Shown: positions 41,849 through 51,555, counted from the first letter of the stretch. The stretch is DNA of 64,000 nt from JACKEQ01 sp041389565 (GCA_041389565.1 JAWKRP010000016.1:141728-205727), one strand, 5' to 3'. Program-made: numbers and translations. Notes: generated by a model not told the origin, from the letters alone.

Positions 41849-42740
41849 CGCTCGCGAACAGGGCCGCCAGCACCTTCCAGTAGCGCACCTCGTCGAAGCC
41901 GAAGCCGCCCATCACGGGCTGGGCGTGGTCGACGTGCGCGAGCAGCACGTGCGGGAGGCCCGGCCACAGCAGATCCTCGAGGAAGAACTGCCCGTCGTGG
42001 GCGCAGCCCGGCCGGATCTCCGCCAGGCGGCCGTGGAAGGAGTCGAGCCAGGTGGTGGGCTGGCTCGACCAGCTCGCGGTCTGCCACACCGGGAAGGGCC
42101 GCGCACACGCATCGATCGCCCGCACGACCTCCGCCAGCGGCCCTGCCGTGAGCTCGCGTCCACCGGAGGCCGCGCCGATGGCGTGCAGACCGACGCGCTG
42201 CACCCACTCCTCCGCCCAGCGCCGGGCTCCGGACAGCGTGCCGTCGTGCGAGCGCAGGAGCAGGCTCTCGAGCACCCCCGACGGACCGCGCGGTGTCTGG
42301 CTCAGCAGCACCCCCACGGCCCGTTCTCGCAGGCGGGCGTCGAGGTCGGTCGCCACCAGGCACTCGAGCCCGCCCCTCGAGTGACCGCACAGGAGCACGG
42401 GCCCGTCTCCACCGAGCTGTTCGGCGAGCCCCCTCGCGTTCGTGGCGACGGTGGCGCCCGCCGCGTTGGTGGCGATGCGGGCGTCGATGCCGAGGGCCGC
42501 GAACGCCCGCATGGGACGGACGAGGTTCCCGGGCATCCAGTTCCCGAGATAGCCCCGCACGAACACCACGGTGGTACCGACCCAGGCATCGCGCATGCAG
42601 GCGTCGAGCTCGGCATCCGGGAGGGACCACGTCCGCGCGAACGCTTCGGTGAGCGCGAGGTCGGGGAGCGGGAGCTGGGGCGTGGCGGGGTACAGCTCGC
42701 GAAAGGCCTCGAACGCCGTGGGCGACCAGGGCTCCGTCAT
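41838..42740 (-). CDS. Alpha/beta hydrolase-fold protein (esterase/lipase-like)
   Basis: A 300-aa cytoplasmic protein. FVRGYLGNWMPG is an oxyanion-type loop, and LLCGHSRGGLECLVA carries the nucleophile serine in GHSRGG. A candidate acid and a His (HVDHAQPVMGG) follow in the C-terminal third, so the triad appears complete. Similar proteins are annotated as triacylglycerol lipases or esterases; I cannot fix the substrate. The start ATG overlaps the stop of the upstream membrane protein gene by 4 nt (ATGA). The gene overlaps the kinase-ATPase gene tail to tail by 11 nt. Confidence 0.75.
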   Translation of the reverse strand: MTEPWSPTAFEAFRELYPATPQLPLPDLALTEAFARTWSLPDAELDACMRDAWVGTTVVFVRGYLGNWMPGNLVRPMRAFAALGIDARIATNAAGATVATNARGLAEQLGGDGPVLLCGHSRGGLECLVATDLDARLRERAVGVLLSQTPRGPSGVLESLLLRSHDGTLSGARRWAEEWVQRVGLHAIGAASGGRELTAGPLAEVVRAIDACARPFPVWQTASWSSQPTTWLDSFHGRLAEIRPGCAHDGQFFLEDLLWPGLPHVLLAHVDHAQPVMGGFGFDEVRYWKVLAALFASVTR

Positions 42741-43495
42741 CGGCCTTCGAGCATCTCGCGGGCCCACGCCACCTTCGCGGCAGCGTCGGGGTCGATGGCC
42801 TCGAGCTCGTCGAGCGCGGCGCTCGCCTGGTCGAGCTGTTGCTGGGCCTTCAGCTCCATCGCGTCGGCGTAGGCATCGGCCTGCTCGCTGGACAGGTGTG
42901 CCGGAGCGGGGGCGCTGCGCAGGAAGTCGGCCATGTCGGCGTGGACCTGAGACAGCGCCAGGAACGCCGGTACCCGCAGGTCGGGGTGTCCGGCGTTCTC
43001 GCGCAGCGATGCGACGATCGGACCCATGCGGGACGACTTCTCCATGAAGGCGTTCCGATGCTCGCGGTCCTCGGCGTCCGCCGGCATCCCCTCCGGCACC
43101 TGCGGATCGAGGCTCGTGAGCGCGAAGTACGCATCGAGCGCGTCGCGGTCGGCCTGAGGGAGGCCCGCGAGCTCGGGATGGGACGCGACGAACGAGGGGG
43201 CCTCGAACGGAGCGGCCGGCTCCACGAGCATCCCGGGACGACGGGGCGGGAGCGTCCGGAGCTTCGGGCCGGGACGAGGGGCACCCGCCTGGACGTTCTC
43301 CGCGGCACTCTCGACACCTTCGCGCCGGGAGGGCTCCCCGCCGGTCGAACGGAGCGCCACGAAGATCGCCGCGCCGACGACCACGACCCCGAGCGCGATG
43401 CCCCCGGCCACCACACGATTCACGACCACCTCGCCCCGAGACCATAGCGCGGCCCGGGTCGCCCGACGGGGGCCGCGCGGGGTATCGTCGGTCAT
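42737..43495 (-). CDS. Single-pass membrane protein, 252 aa
   Basis: It has a basic N-terminus, one membrane helix (RVVAGGIALGVVVVGAAIFVAL, about residues 27-48) and a helical extracytoplasmic domain with long Ala/Asp/Glu helices (SSEQADAYADAMELKAQQQLDQ). No family recognised. Start ATG 43495; a GTG further in (VVNRVV) is also possible. It is translationally coupled to the alpha/beta hydrolase and divergent from the multi-heme lipoprotein. Confidence 0.62.
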   Translation of the reverse strand: MTDDTPRGPRRATRAALWSRGEVVVNRVVAGGIALGVVVVGAAIFVALRSTGGEPSRREGVESAAENVQAGAPRPGPKLRTLPPRRPGMLVEPAAPFEAPSFVASHPELAGLPQADRDALDAYFALTSLDPQVPEGMPADAEDREHRNAFMEKSSRMGPIVASLRENAGHPDLRVPAFLALSQVHADMADFLRSAPAPAHLSSEQADAYADAMELKAQQQLDQASAALDELEAIDPDAAAKVAWAREMLEGR

Positions 43496-43546
43496 CCGGC
43501 CCGAAGGGAGCGCGCAAGCGGCGCGACGCGCGGTCGTGGAGATCCG

Positions 43547-46500
43547 ATGCTCTCGCTCCTCGCGATGCTGGCCTGCACCAGCAGTCCGAAGCCCGACACC
43601 GCGGTCGAAGCCGACACCGATACCGACGCCGACGCAGACACCGATGTCGACACGGACACCGACACCGATGTGTCGGCCCTGTGCGCCTCCGTACAGGGTT
43701 CGGTGAACAACCGCTGCGTCGTCTGTCACAACAGCACCGCGCCGCAGGGGAACCTCGACCTCACGTCCATCGCGGCCGTCGTGGGTCGTCCGAGCGAGCA
43801 GGCCTCCCTCGACATCGTCGCGCCGTTCGCGCCCGCCGACAGCTACCTCGTCCACAAGGCCACCGGAACGCACCTCGCTGCGGGGGGGAGCGGCACGTCG
43901 ATGCCCCCGCCGAACACCCTCCCACCGCTCGACGCGACGCAGCTCGCCGACCTCGACGCGTGGATCGCGGGCGGCGCAGGGTGCACCCCCGAAGGAGACG
44001 CCGACACCGACGCCGATGCCGACTCGGACAGCGATGCCGACGCCGACAGCGACTCCGACGCCGATACCGACACCGCCGGGCTCGACCTGTGTGGCGACGC
44101 TCAGGCCGTGTTCGATCAGCGCTGTGTGGTGTGCCACGGCGGCGCCGACACGTTCGCCGGGCTCGACCTCACCGACGCCCGCACGGCCGTGGGCCGCCCC
44201 GCGATCGGCGCTCCCCTCCCCATCGTCGCGACCAGCGGCGTGCTCGCCGACAGCTACCTCTGGCACAAGCTGATGAACACCCAGGCAAGCGTGGGTGGGC
44301 TCGGGGGTATCATGCCTCCGACGCCGACCCTGCAGGCCGGCGAGCTCGCGGCCGTCGAGGACTGGATGCTCGCGGGCGGCGACTGCGAGCCATTCGCCGA
44401 CACCGACACCGATACCGACTCCGACTCGGATGCCGACAGCGACGCCGATGCCGACAGCGATGCCGACGCCGATGCCGACACCGACACCGACACGGATCCG
44501 CCCCCACCCGATGGCTGTACCGACGTGCAGGCGGTGCTCGACACGCACTGCACGGGGTGCCACGGCATCTTCGCGCTCGACGGGCTCGACCTCCGCAACG
44601 TGCTCGACGTCGTGGGGGTCTCCAGCGGGTCGTCGCCCGTGGCGCTCGTCACACCGGGCGATTCCGCGAACAGCTACCTGATCGACAAGATCCAGGGCAC
44701 GCACCTCGCAGCGGGTGGTGCAGGCGTTCAGATGCCGCCGGGCTACGTGCTCGACCCCTCGGATCTGGCCGTGCTGACGGACTGGATCGACGCAGGCGCC
44801 ACCTGCGCGGTCGACCCCGGTCCTCCGCCAGCAGGCGTGATCGACCCGAACCAGCTCGACCAGGACGCCCTGTTCGTGTGCGGTGGGCAGCCCGCGAGCT
44901 CCGAGGGGCGCCTGCGTCGGATCGACAAGCTGGAGTTCCGGCGCCGCGTCGGGCACGACGAAGACCACGCGACGAGCGCGAACCCGTTCGAGACACCCGG
45001 TGCGCTGCGCTTCAGCACGTACAGCGAGGGCGTGTCGCTCGACATCGCCACGCTCGACCTCTACTTCGACGTGCTGTCGTACGCGGGCGACCAGTGGGTG
45101 GGCGTGCCGAGCTACGCGCGCGGCCAGTACGTCGCGCGCACCGACAGCTCGCTGAACTGCATGTACAGCCTCGCCGCCCCCGACGCGGCCTGCATCGACA
45201 ACTGGGTGCGCACGTACCTCCAGACGGCCGTCCTCCACGAGACGCCCGACCAGGGCGAGGTCGACCGGCTCGTGGCGTTCGCGCAGGGCGTGTTCGCCGA
45301 CGAGACCACCGCCGGTACCTCGCGCGACACGTCGATCCGGCAGATCACGTCCGCCGCATGGCTGCACACGAGCGCGCTGTTCGAGTCCGAGCTCGGGGCT
45401 GGCGCGCCCGACGCGAACGGTCGGAGGCGCCTGACGGACTGGGAGGCCGCGAGCCTGGTCGCCGACATGATCAGCGATCGCGGGCCGGGTGCATCGGGCG
45501 TGTACCTCTACGACAACAACCTCACGGGCGACGAGCGCTACACGGAGACTGCTGGCGGGCACCTCGCCGGCATCGCCACGGCCGCGATGGACGGCACCAT
45601 CCAGCAGCCGGCCGTCGCAGGCGCCCTGCTGCGTCAGTATGCGATGGGCGTCGACCCGAACCGGCCGGACGACTGGATCGACTACGGCACCCACAGCCTC
45701 ACCCAGCGACAGCGTCGGGCCGAGGAGTGGATGTCCGACAAGATCGACCGCTTCTTCCTCGAGTTCTTCGACGTGGAGCGGTTCGAGAGCGGGTTCCAGG
45801 ACACGCCGAACGCCACGTCCGCGTTCGATGCCGACCCGGCCAGCACCCACCAGCGCTCCCTGGACGAGCTCCGGAGCTACGAGGGCTGGAACGAGCCCGA
45901 CGGGCTGATGGTGTTCACGGACGCCATCGCGAAGGTGGTGGTGGGCGATCAGGACGTGCTGCACGGCCTGCTCACGACGCGGGACTTCTACATCCCGGCC
46001 ACGAGCGACCCCGGCACCGACTACACGAACCGCATCTTCAACCTCACCGCGTCCATCCCGGCCGACCGTCCCGGGCGGTGGAACACGCTTCCCAACAGCG
46101 AGCGCGCAGGCATGCTCACGCACCCCGTGTGGCTCGCGGCCCACGGCGACGCGTTCGAAGATGGGCCCAGCATCATCCACCGCGGGAAGTGGGTGCGAGA
46201 GCACCTGCTGTGCGAGACCATCCCGCCGCTCGAGCTCGTGAACGTGGAAGCCCAGCTGCTCCCGTCCGACGGCACGCTCCGCGCCCGCGACCGCGTGCAG
46301 CAGAGCATCGAGGTGCACAACGAGTGCATGGCCTGCCACCAGAACATGAACTCGCTGGGGTACGCGTTCGAGATGTACAACCACGCGGGCTACCTGCGGG
46401 CCGACGACCACGGGTTCGCGCCCGATGGGTCCACCACGCTCACGAACGCGCCCGACCCCGCGCTGAACCGCTCGTACACCGATGCGGTCGACATGATGGA

Positions 46501-46717
46501 GGCGTTCGCCGACAGCCCCTACGTGAAGCGGTGCTTCATCCGGCAGACGTTCCGGTTCTTCGCCGGACGCGACGAGACGCCCGCCGATTCCTGCGTGCTC
46601 ACCGAGATGGAGCTGGCCTACGACAGCTCCGGAGGCTCGTTCGTGAGCCTGCTCGAGACCCTCGCCACCCACGACACGCTGATGTACCGAACGAACGAAG
46701 ACGAGGTGCTCCCATGA
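43547..46717 (+). CDS. Multi-c-heme lipoprotein, DUF1592/1588/1585 type, with Asp-rich spacers
   Basis: The 1056-aa product is a lipoprotein (LLAMLAC, Cys10). Three cytochrome c-like modules follow, each with one heme site: C57-VVCH, C193-VVCH and C335-TGCH. They are separated by Asp-alternating spacers. The large C-terminal part resembles the planctomycete-type DUF1587/1595/1592/1588/1585 series (LRRIDKLEFRRRVG; GRWNTLPNSERAGMLTHPVWLAAHG; HNECMACHQNMNSLGYAFE with a fourth CxxCH at C927; FIRQTFRFFAGRDE). Its stop overlaps the DUF1552 start (ATGA), the usual partner of this family. The pair is thought to act in the periplasm, role unknown; electron transfer is suggested by the hemes. Confidence 0.85.
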   Translation: MLSLLAMLACTSSPKPDTAVEADTDTDADADTDVDTDTDTDVSALCASVQGSVNNRCVVCHNSTAPQGNLDLTSIAAVVGRPSEQASLDIVAPFAPADSYLVHKATGTHLAAGGSGTSMPPPNTLPPLDATQLADLDAWIAGGAGCTPEGDADTDADADSDSDADADSDSDADTDTAGLDLCGDAQAVFDQRCVVCHGGADTFAGLDLTDARTAVGRPAIGAPLPIVATSGVLADSYLWHKLMNTQASVGGLGGIMPPTPTLQAGELAAVEDWMLAGGDCEPFADTDTDTDSDSDADSDADADSDADADADTDTDTDPPPPDGCTDVQAVLDTHCTGCHGIFALDGLDLRNVLDVVGVSSGSSPVALVTPGDSANSYLIDKIQGTHLAAGGAGVQMPPGYVLDPSDLAVLTDWIDAGATCAVDPGPPPAGVIDPNQLDQDALFVCGGQPASSEGRLRRIDKLEFRRRVGHDEDHATSANPFETPGALRFSTYSEGVSLDIATLDLYFDVLSYAGDQWVGVPSYARGQYVARTDSSLNCMYSLAAPDAACIDNWVRTYLQTAVLHETPDQGEVDRLVAFAQGVFADETTAGTSRDTSIRQITSAAWLHTSALFESELGAGAPDANGRRRLTDWEAASLVADMISDRGPGASGVYLYDNNLTGDERYTETAGGHLAGIATAAMDGTIQQPAVAGALLRQYAMGVDPNRPDDWIDYGTHSLTQRQRRAEEWMSDKIDRFFLEFFDVERFESGFQDTPNATSAFDADPASTHQRSLDELRSYEGWNEPDGLMVFTDAIAKVVVGDQDVLHGLLTTRDFYIPATSDPGTDYTNRIFNLTASIPADRPGRWNTLPNSERAGMLTHPVWLAAHGDAFEDGPSIIHRGKWVREHLLCETIPPLELVNVEAQLLPSDGTLRARDRVQQSIEVHNECMACHQNMNSLGYAFEMYNHAGYLRADDHGFAPDGSTTLTNAPDPALNRSYTDAVDMMEAFADSPYVKRCFIRQTFRFFAGRDETPADSCVLTEMELAYDSSGGSFVSLLETLATHDTLMYRTNEDEVLP
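43606..44505 (+). repeat. Three Asp-alternating spacers between heme modules
   Basis: Tracts at about 43606-43675, 43996-44085 and 44395-44505 precede the first, second and third heme modules. Each module plus spacer is a repeating unit of about 140 residues. Confidence 0.85.
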
Positions 46718-48135
46718 ACCGCCGGAGCTTCCTGGCCGGTGCCAGCACGGCGGCCGGCGCCGCTCTCCTCACCCCGTGGTTCCGCCAGGCGCTCGCCGGT
46801 GGGCCGGCCCCGACGCGGTTCGTGTTCGTCGTGGAGGGCAACGGCTACGAGCCCGTCACCATGATGTCGACCGCCACGCGCGCGGCCATCGACGCCGCCA
46901 CCACGCTCGATACCAGCGGGCGGCGCTGGTTCCCCACGTACTACCAGCACACCGCGCCGCTGGTCGTACAGCAGGGCGATCTCGGCACCGCACCCGCGCT
47001 CGACCCGCTCCTGCCGGGCTCAACGGGCATCGACCTCACGACGAAGGCGTCCGTGACGCTCGGGTTGTCGTCCACGGTCACGGGGGGCGGGCACACCACG
47101 AACTTCGGAGCCCTGAGCTGTACGCGGTCCACCCCCGGACGCGCGGGCGGCCCCACGATCGACGCCCTGCTCGCCGCCGTTCCGGAGGTGCGCCAGCAAG
47201 CGCCGTTCGACGCCGTGCGGGTCGGCGTGCACGCGAGCACGAACGCGCTCAACAACAGCACGTGTGCGTACGCAGAAGGCCGCGCGGCGCCCGTGCTGAT
47301 GGACCCGGTGCTCGCGTACAACAACCTGTTCGGGTCGGTGGCCGACCTCGCCGGTCAGGAGGCGTTCGCACGGCGCGCCGACCTGCTGTCGTACGCCCGC
47401 ACCGACGTGAACGCGGCGCTCGCCCAGTTCGGTGGCAACACGACGGAGCGCCAGAAGCTCGAGACCTACCTCGCGAGCCTCGAGGCGCTCACCGACCGCC
47501 AGCAGCAGCTCACCGCGCTCGCGCCCACACTGGCGGGCGTCGCGCCCGAAGCCCCGTCGACGAACCCGCTGTACGCGTCCGCCGACCCGCTCGACCACCT
47601 GCAGGCGCAGTTCGACCTCGTGAACGCCGCGCTGCTCGGCGGGCTCACGAACGTCGCCGTGATCGCGTCGGGTACGGGGGGCGCGTTCGATCTCGCCTAT
47701 CCGAGCCTCATCGCCGATATCGGTCGCCACAACCTGCAGCACGGGGCCGCCGACCCCACGTACCTGTCGGTGATCCACGCGGCGACGCGCCGGCACGTCG
47801 AGATGATCGCGAAGCTCGCACGCTCGCTGCACTCCACGCCCGAGGGGGGCGGCACGATGCTCGACAACACGGTCATCGTGTACCTGTCCGACAACGGCGA
47901 GTCGCACCACAGCTCCGCCGAGGAGTGGCCGGTGCTGATGGTGGGCGGCCAGGGGCTCGGGTTCCTGAATGACGGGCGGTCCACGGTGTTCCCGGGCGTG
48001 CGCCAGTCCACGAACCGCCAGCTGTCGAACCTGTTCAACACCCTCGGCTACGCGGCGGGCCTCACACTCGACGACTTCGGCGCCGAGGGGAGCTCGCGCA
48101 TCGCGCCGGGCCCGCTCTCCGAGCTCCGCACCTGA
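46714..48135 (+). CDS. DUF1552-family Tat-exported protein
   Basis: A 473-aa protein with a twin-arginine signal (NRRSFLAGASTAAGAALL) and the alkaline phosphatase-like/sulfatase-like fold seen in DUF1501/1552 proteins: RFVFVVEGNGYEP at the start, HTTNFGALSCT, and VIVYLSDNGESHHSS near the end. DUF1552 genes regularly sit directly after DUF1592/1588-type cytochrome genes in Planctomycetes and Myxococcota; the functional link is conserved but undefined. It is coupled to the upstream gene by a 4-nt ATGA overlap. Its TGA abuts the stop of the convergent gene (TGATCA). Confidence 0.85.
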   Translation: MNRRSFLAGASTAAGAALLTPWFRQALAGGPAPTRFVFVVEGNGYEPVTMMSTATRAAIDAATTLDTSGRRWFPTYYQHTAPLVVQQGDLGTAPALDPLLPGSTGIDLTTKASVTLGLSSTVTGGGHTTNFGALSCTRSTPGRAGGPTIDALLAAVPEVRQQAPFDAVRVGVHASTNALNNSTCAYAEGRAAPVLMDPVLAYNNLFGSVADLAGQEAFARRADLLSYARTDVNAALAQFGGNTTERQKLETYLASLEALTDRQQQLTALAPTLAGVAPEAPSTNPLYASADPLDHLQAQFDLVNAALLGGLTNVAVIASGTGGAFDLAYPSLIADIGRHNLQHGAADPTYLSVIHAATRRHVEMIAKLARSLHSTPEGGGTMLDNTVIVYLSDNGESHHSSAEEWPVLMVGGQGLGFLNDGRSTVFPGVRQSTNRQLSNLFNTLGYAAGLTLDDFGAEGSSRIAPGPLSELRT

Positions 48136-49692
48136 TCACTTCCCGCGGCGGAACTCCACCTTGCCCGGCGCCATGCCCGTGCTGCGGATCATGCGCGTGA
48201 GCGTGGCGCGCACCGCCGGACAGTTCGTGCAGTGCATCGTCACGGTGATGGGGCCGCCGCGCCCCTCCTGGTACTTCGTGACGTGACCGTAGCTCTGCAC
48301 GCTGAACGCGGTGTCGGAGCTCTCGACGAGCGCGCTCCACACCTTGTTCCCGAGCACCAGGGGCGAGCGCACCTCGAGCAGCAGGCGTTCGTTCGACAGC
48401 TCCCACGCCTGCACCTTGATCGGCGGGCCGTTGCCCTTGTTCGGGGGCTCCAGCACGAGCTCGGGCACGGAGTCGAACCGGATGGGCAGATCGATGTCCG
48501 CCACGTGCCCGTCGACCACGACCTGCGCGGACAGGCGGTCGCCATCGCGGCCGAGCTCGATGAACTCGCGCATCGCGAGCTCCCTCGGGAACGTGACGCG
48601 ACCCGTGGGGGCGAGCACGGCGACCGGGTGCGTCATCGAGAGGCGCGAGGGCGGCATGCACGGCGTCGGGTCGAACCGATCGGGCCCGCACACCGTGATG
48701 GGCCGCTCCAGGCCGTCGATGTCGAGCCACAGGCTGTCGACGAGATCGAGCGACGGGTCGGCCGACCGGGTTCCATCGCGCCCGGCGGGCAGCAGGCGCA
48801 CCTTCCCACGGAGAGGGTCCTGGAGCAGGCGCAGCAGCGCCGTGCCATCGCGCGCGGGGCTCCACTGGGCGCGCACCACCACGGCACCGGGCGGCAGACC
48901 CAGGGGGCCCTTCGCGAGGGCGTCCTGGACGGCCTCCGCGTTCTCGCGCACCCACGCGAACGGGGATTTCTCGATGCGCCGCGCAATCAGCCGCTCCTGC
49001 GCGGCCTCCCGGAGCGGTGCAGACGGAAGACGCAGCGCCCACTGGGTGAGCTGGACGGGATCGTTCGTGGCCGCGATGGTCTTCCGGGTGATGGGCACTC
49101 CGTCGAGCACACCGGCTTCGGCTTCGACCGCAGACACCAGGTCGCCGAGCACCACCCCCGCCGCGCTGTCCCGACCGAACCGCGCCGCGGCGGCGCGCAG
49201 ATCGAGCGCCACACCTTCGAGCTTCGTTGGGTCCAGGGCCTCCGTGCCCCCTCGGGACTCACGGTTCACGAGCACGTCGAGCAGGGCCGAAGCGCGCTCG
49301 AGGTCGCGCGAGCCCCAGGCCGACACCCGGCGCAGGCCGTCGAGCCCGCCGAGCAGGGCGTGCCCGAGGTCGGCTTCGAGCAGCGGGTCGGCCTCGCGCC
49401 ACAGCAGGCGGACGCACCTCGACCATCGGTCCGGCGGGATGCTCCCCTTCTCGAGGCCCTGGAAGAGCGCCTTCACCACCCTGCGGTCGGCGTACGACAG
49501 CGCCACGCCATCCGTTCGCGTGACGTCGCACACCGCGGGGTCGGCGGAGGTCTGCTCGAGGTACCCGACGATCAGCGCGTGCGGACGGTTCGAGTCGGCG
49601 AGCTGCGAGGCGCCGAGGTTGGGCTTGTAGCCGGTCGCACAGGCCATTCCGAGCAGCACCGTGCCGAGGAGCGCACACGCACCGGGTCGCAT
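48136..49692 (-). CDS. Hypothetical lipoprotein, 518 aa
   Basis: The signal ends in a lipobox (LLGMACATG). The mature protein has a helical N-terminal half and a beta-rich C-terminal half, with a CTNCPA motif near the end (HCTNCPAVRATL) whose cysteines may bind metal or form a disulfide. No family recognised. ATG 49692 shares one base with the stop of the CsgG-like gene (TGATG); GTG 49695 is adjacent. The coupling suggests it works with the CsgG-like protein in the outer membrane. Confidence 0.65.
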   Translation of the reverse strand: MRPGACALLGTVLLGMACATGYKPNLGASQLADSNRPHALIVGYLEQTSADPAVCDVTRTDGVALSYADRRVVKALFQGLEKGSIPPDRWSRCVRLLWREADPLLEADLGHALLGGLDGLRRVSAWGSRDLERASALLDVLVNRESRGGTEALDPTKLEGVALDLRAAAARFGRDSAAGVVLGDLVSAVEAEAGVLDGVPITRKTIAATNDPVQLTQWALRLPSAPLREAAQERLIARRIEKSPFAWVRENAEAVQDALAKGPLGLPPGAVVVRAQWSPARDGTALLRLLQDPLRGKVRLLPAGRDGTRSADPSLDLVDSLWLDIDGLERPITVCGPDRFDPTPCMPPSRLSMTHPVAVLAPTGRVTFPRELAMREFIELGRDGDRLSAQVVVDGHVADIDLPIRFDSVPELVLEPPNKGNGPPIKVQAWELSNERLLLEVRSPLVLGNKVWSALVESSDTAFSVQSYGHVTKYQEGRGGPITVTMHCTNCPAVRATLTRMIRSTGMAPGKVEFRRGK

Positions 49693-50705
49693 CACTCCTT
49701 CCCGAGCGACCGGTTGTAGGTGTTCAGCCAGCGGTCGACCTCGTCGGGCCGGTAGTAGGTGGTCGGACGGCGGGAGGCCGAGCGCTTGAGGCCCTGCCCG
49801 ATGAGGTTCCCGAGGCTGTGCACCCCGCTCGTCAGCACGAGCCCGAGCCCGGTCAGCTGGACCGCATCCACGGCACCGGTGTCACCGTCGAGGTTCGCGA
49901 TGCCGCCCCCGATGAACAGGCCCGCTCCGACGGCCCCGTAGCCCAGCGTGAGCAGGTTCGTGACGCGCGCGCGCTTCCGGAGCATGCGGCCCCGTGCGAG
50001 GTAGGCGGCCTGCGCGTCGCGATCGCCGATCCGACGCGCCAGCTCGGGCATCTGCACCATCACGCCGCGCTTGTCGTACACGGCCCACCCCTTCCGGACT
50101 GCGGCTCCGCGCTCGAAGTCGCGGTCGGACTCGCGGTACAGCGCCATCGGGTGGTCGAGGTTCACGCGCAGCAGGTCTTCGCCGTAGCGCAGGACCGCAG
50201 CGAGCTCGCGCTGCTCGATGTCCGACAGGGCCTGGCCTTCGCGCAGGCTGACGTTCATCGCCCCCAGGATCTCGGTGCTCAGCGCGTCGATCAGCTCGAA
50301 GAAGCGCTCACCGTCGTCTCCGATCTGGCCCACCACGTCGCGCGACACGACCACCTCGGCGGTCTCGGTGTCGACCACGCGGAGCGCGATGGAGATGGAC
50401 GGCAGCTTCATCGAGAACAGCTCGCCCACCACGACGTAGTCGGCACCCGCGAGTCGTCCGGCACGCGCCGCCGTGCGCGGCTCGGTGAGGCCTTCGACCG
50501 TGAGCTGCTGCTCGGTGAGCAGGAAGTCGAGGGCATCCCGCTCCACGACGTCGACCACTCCGGATCCCTGGAACCGGGACACGAGGATCCCCGCCACACC
50601 GGGACCCGCTCCATCGAGCGCAGGATCTCCCGTGTGATTCGTGAGATCTGCGATCGCGACCGTCGGTGCCGCGAAGCTCGCGGCAATCATCCAGAGGACC
50701 AACAT
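49692..50705 (-). CDS. CsgG-like outer-membrane-associated protein
   Basis: A 337-aa exported protein (MLVLWMIAASFAA|PTVAIADL). Residues about 14-150 resemble the CsgG/FlgO-type domain: VAIADLTNHTGDPA, SRFQGSGVVDVVERDALDFLL, ARAGRLAGADYVVVGEL and VVDTETAEVV are its usual landmarks. CsgG proper forms the curli secretion pore; related proteins are LPS- or lipoprotein-assembly factors. Unlike CsgG it has no lipobox, and it has a hydrophobic segment near residue 260 (TLGYGAVGAGLFIGGGI). Divergent from the 50743 gene, 37 bp apart. Confidence 0.72.
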   Translation of the reverse strand: MLVLWMIAASFAAPTVAIADLTNHTGDPALDGAGPGVAGILVSRFQGSGVVDVVERDALDFLLTEQQLTVEGLTEPRTAARAGRLAGADYVVVGELFSMKLPSISIALRVVDTETAEVVVSRDVVGQIGDDGERFFELIDALSTEILGAMNVSLREGQALSDIEQRELAAVLRYGEDLLRVNLDHPMALYRESDRDFERGAAVRKGWAVYDKRGVMVQMPELARRIGDRDAQAAYLARGRMLRKRARVTNLLTLGYGAVGAGLFIGGGIANLDGDTGAVDAVQLTGLGLVLTSGVHSLGNLIGQGLKRSASRRPTTYYRPDEVDRWLNTYNRSLGKE

Positions 50706-50742
50706 GGGCCCGCAGTGTGTCACAGTCGGCACGGAGGTGCGC

Positions 50743-51555
50743 GTGTTGTGGTTGGGGCTCTGGTCGTCGATCGCGGGAGCACAGATGGTCCCGCACGGGC
50801 ACGAGGTGCCCACGTCCCTCCGGCTGCCCCAGAAGCTCCGGTACACGACCGCAGGCGGCAAGGTGAAGGACGGGGGCTGTGAGGCCGCCGTCGCGGCAGC
50901 GCTCGCGGATCTGCAGTCCGGCGTGAAGGCGTCGGAAGGCGACCATGTCATCGCCATCTGGCCGAAGGGCGGCCGCAACGCGTGGGAGCCGACCCCCGAT
51001 CTCGAGTGCGTCGACAAGGGAAAGGTCGTCAAGGTCGACCTGGAGGCGCTCATCGCGCGGTCCGGCCCGGCACCGGTGTACCCCGAGGTGTCGGGGCAGG
51101 ACGTCCTGAAGCTGATCGACGCGCTCTACGGAAAGTCCGGCGGGAGCTTCCTGTTCGCGACCCAGCTGTCGATCCAGGACTTCGGCGGCCAGCCCTGGCT
51201 CCAGCTGCTCCAGGCGCCCATGACCGTCGAGAAGCCCATGCGCGAAGGCCTCGTCGCGCCCCACGTCCTCAACGAGAACCTCATCATCCAGATGCACCGG
51301 TACGCCAATGCCGTGGCGTCCACACCCGCTCTCGCCGGGCTCGCGATGCAGCAGGGGGTCACGGTCGTCGAAGGCGACAAGAAGACCCACTACTCGGTCG
51401 AGATCCGCGTTCCCGCCGCGCCACTCGCGCGGTTCCACAAGGGGGAGATCACCGAGCGGCGCATCGTCGACCGGAGCGTCGTGTACTTCGAGTCGCCGAC
51501 CACGCCGCGCAAGATCATCACCGTCCCACCCGAGAGCATCCGCGACCGGAAGTGA
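50743..51555 (+). CDS. Hypothetical secreted protein, 270 aa
   Basis: It has a signal peptide (VLWLGLWSSIAGA|QMVPHGH). The mature part is mixed alpha/beta without any motif I recognise. GTG 50743 is chosen because GGAGG lies exactly 5 nt upstream and the signal peptide begins there; in-frame GTG 50737 and ATG 50704 are further upstream. A stem-loop follows the stop codon, so transcription probably ends before the next gene. Confidence 0.65.
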   Translation: MLWLGLWSSIAGAQMVPHGHEVPTSLRLPQKLRYTTAGGKVKDGGCEAAVAAALADLQSGVKASEGDHVIAIWPKGGRNAWEPTPDLECVDKGKVVKVDLEALIARSGPAPVYPEVSGQDVLKLIDALYGKSGGSFLFATQLSIQDFGGQPWLQLLQAPMTVEKPMREGLVAPHVLNENLIIQMHRYANAVASTPALAGLAMQQGVTVVEGDKKTHYSVEIRVPAAPLARFHKGEITERRIVDRSVVYFESPTTPRKIITVPPESIRDRK

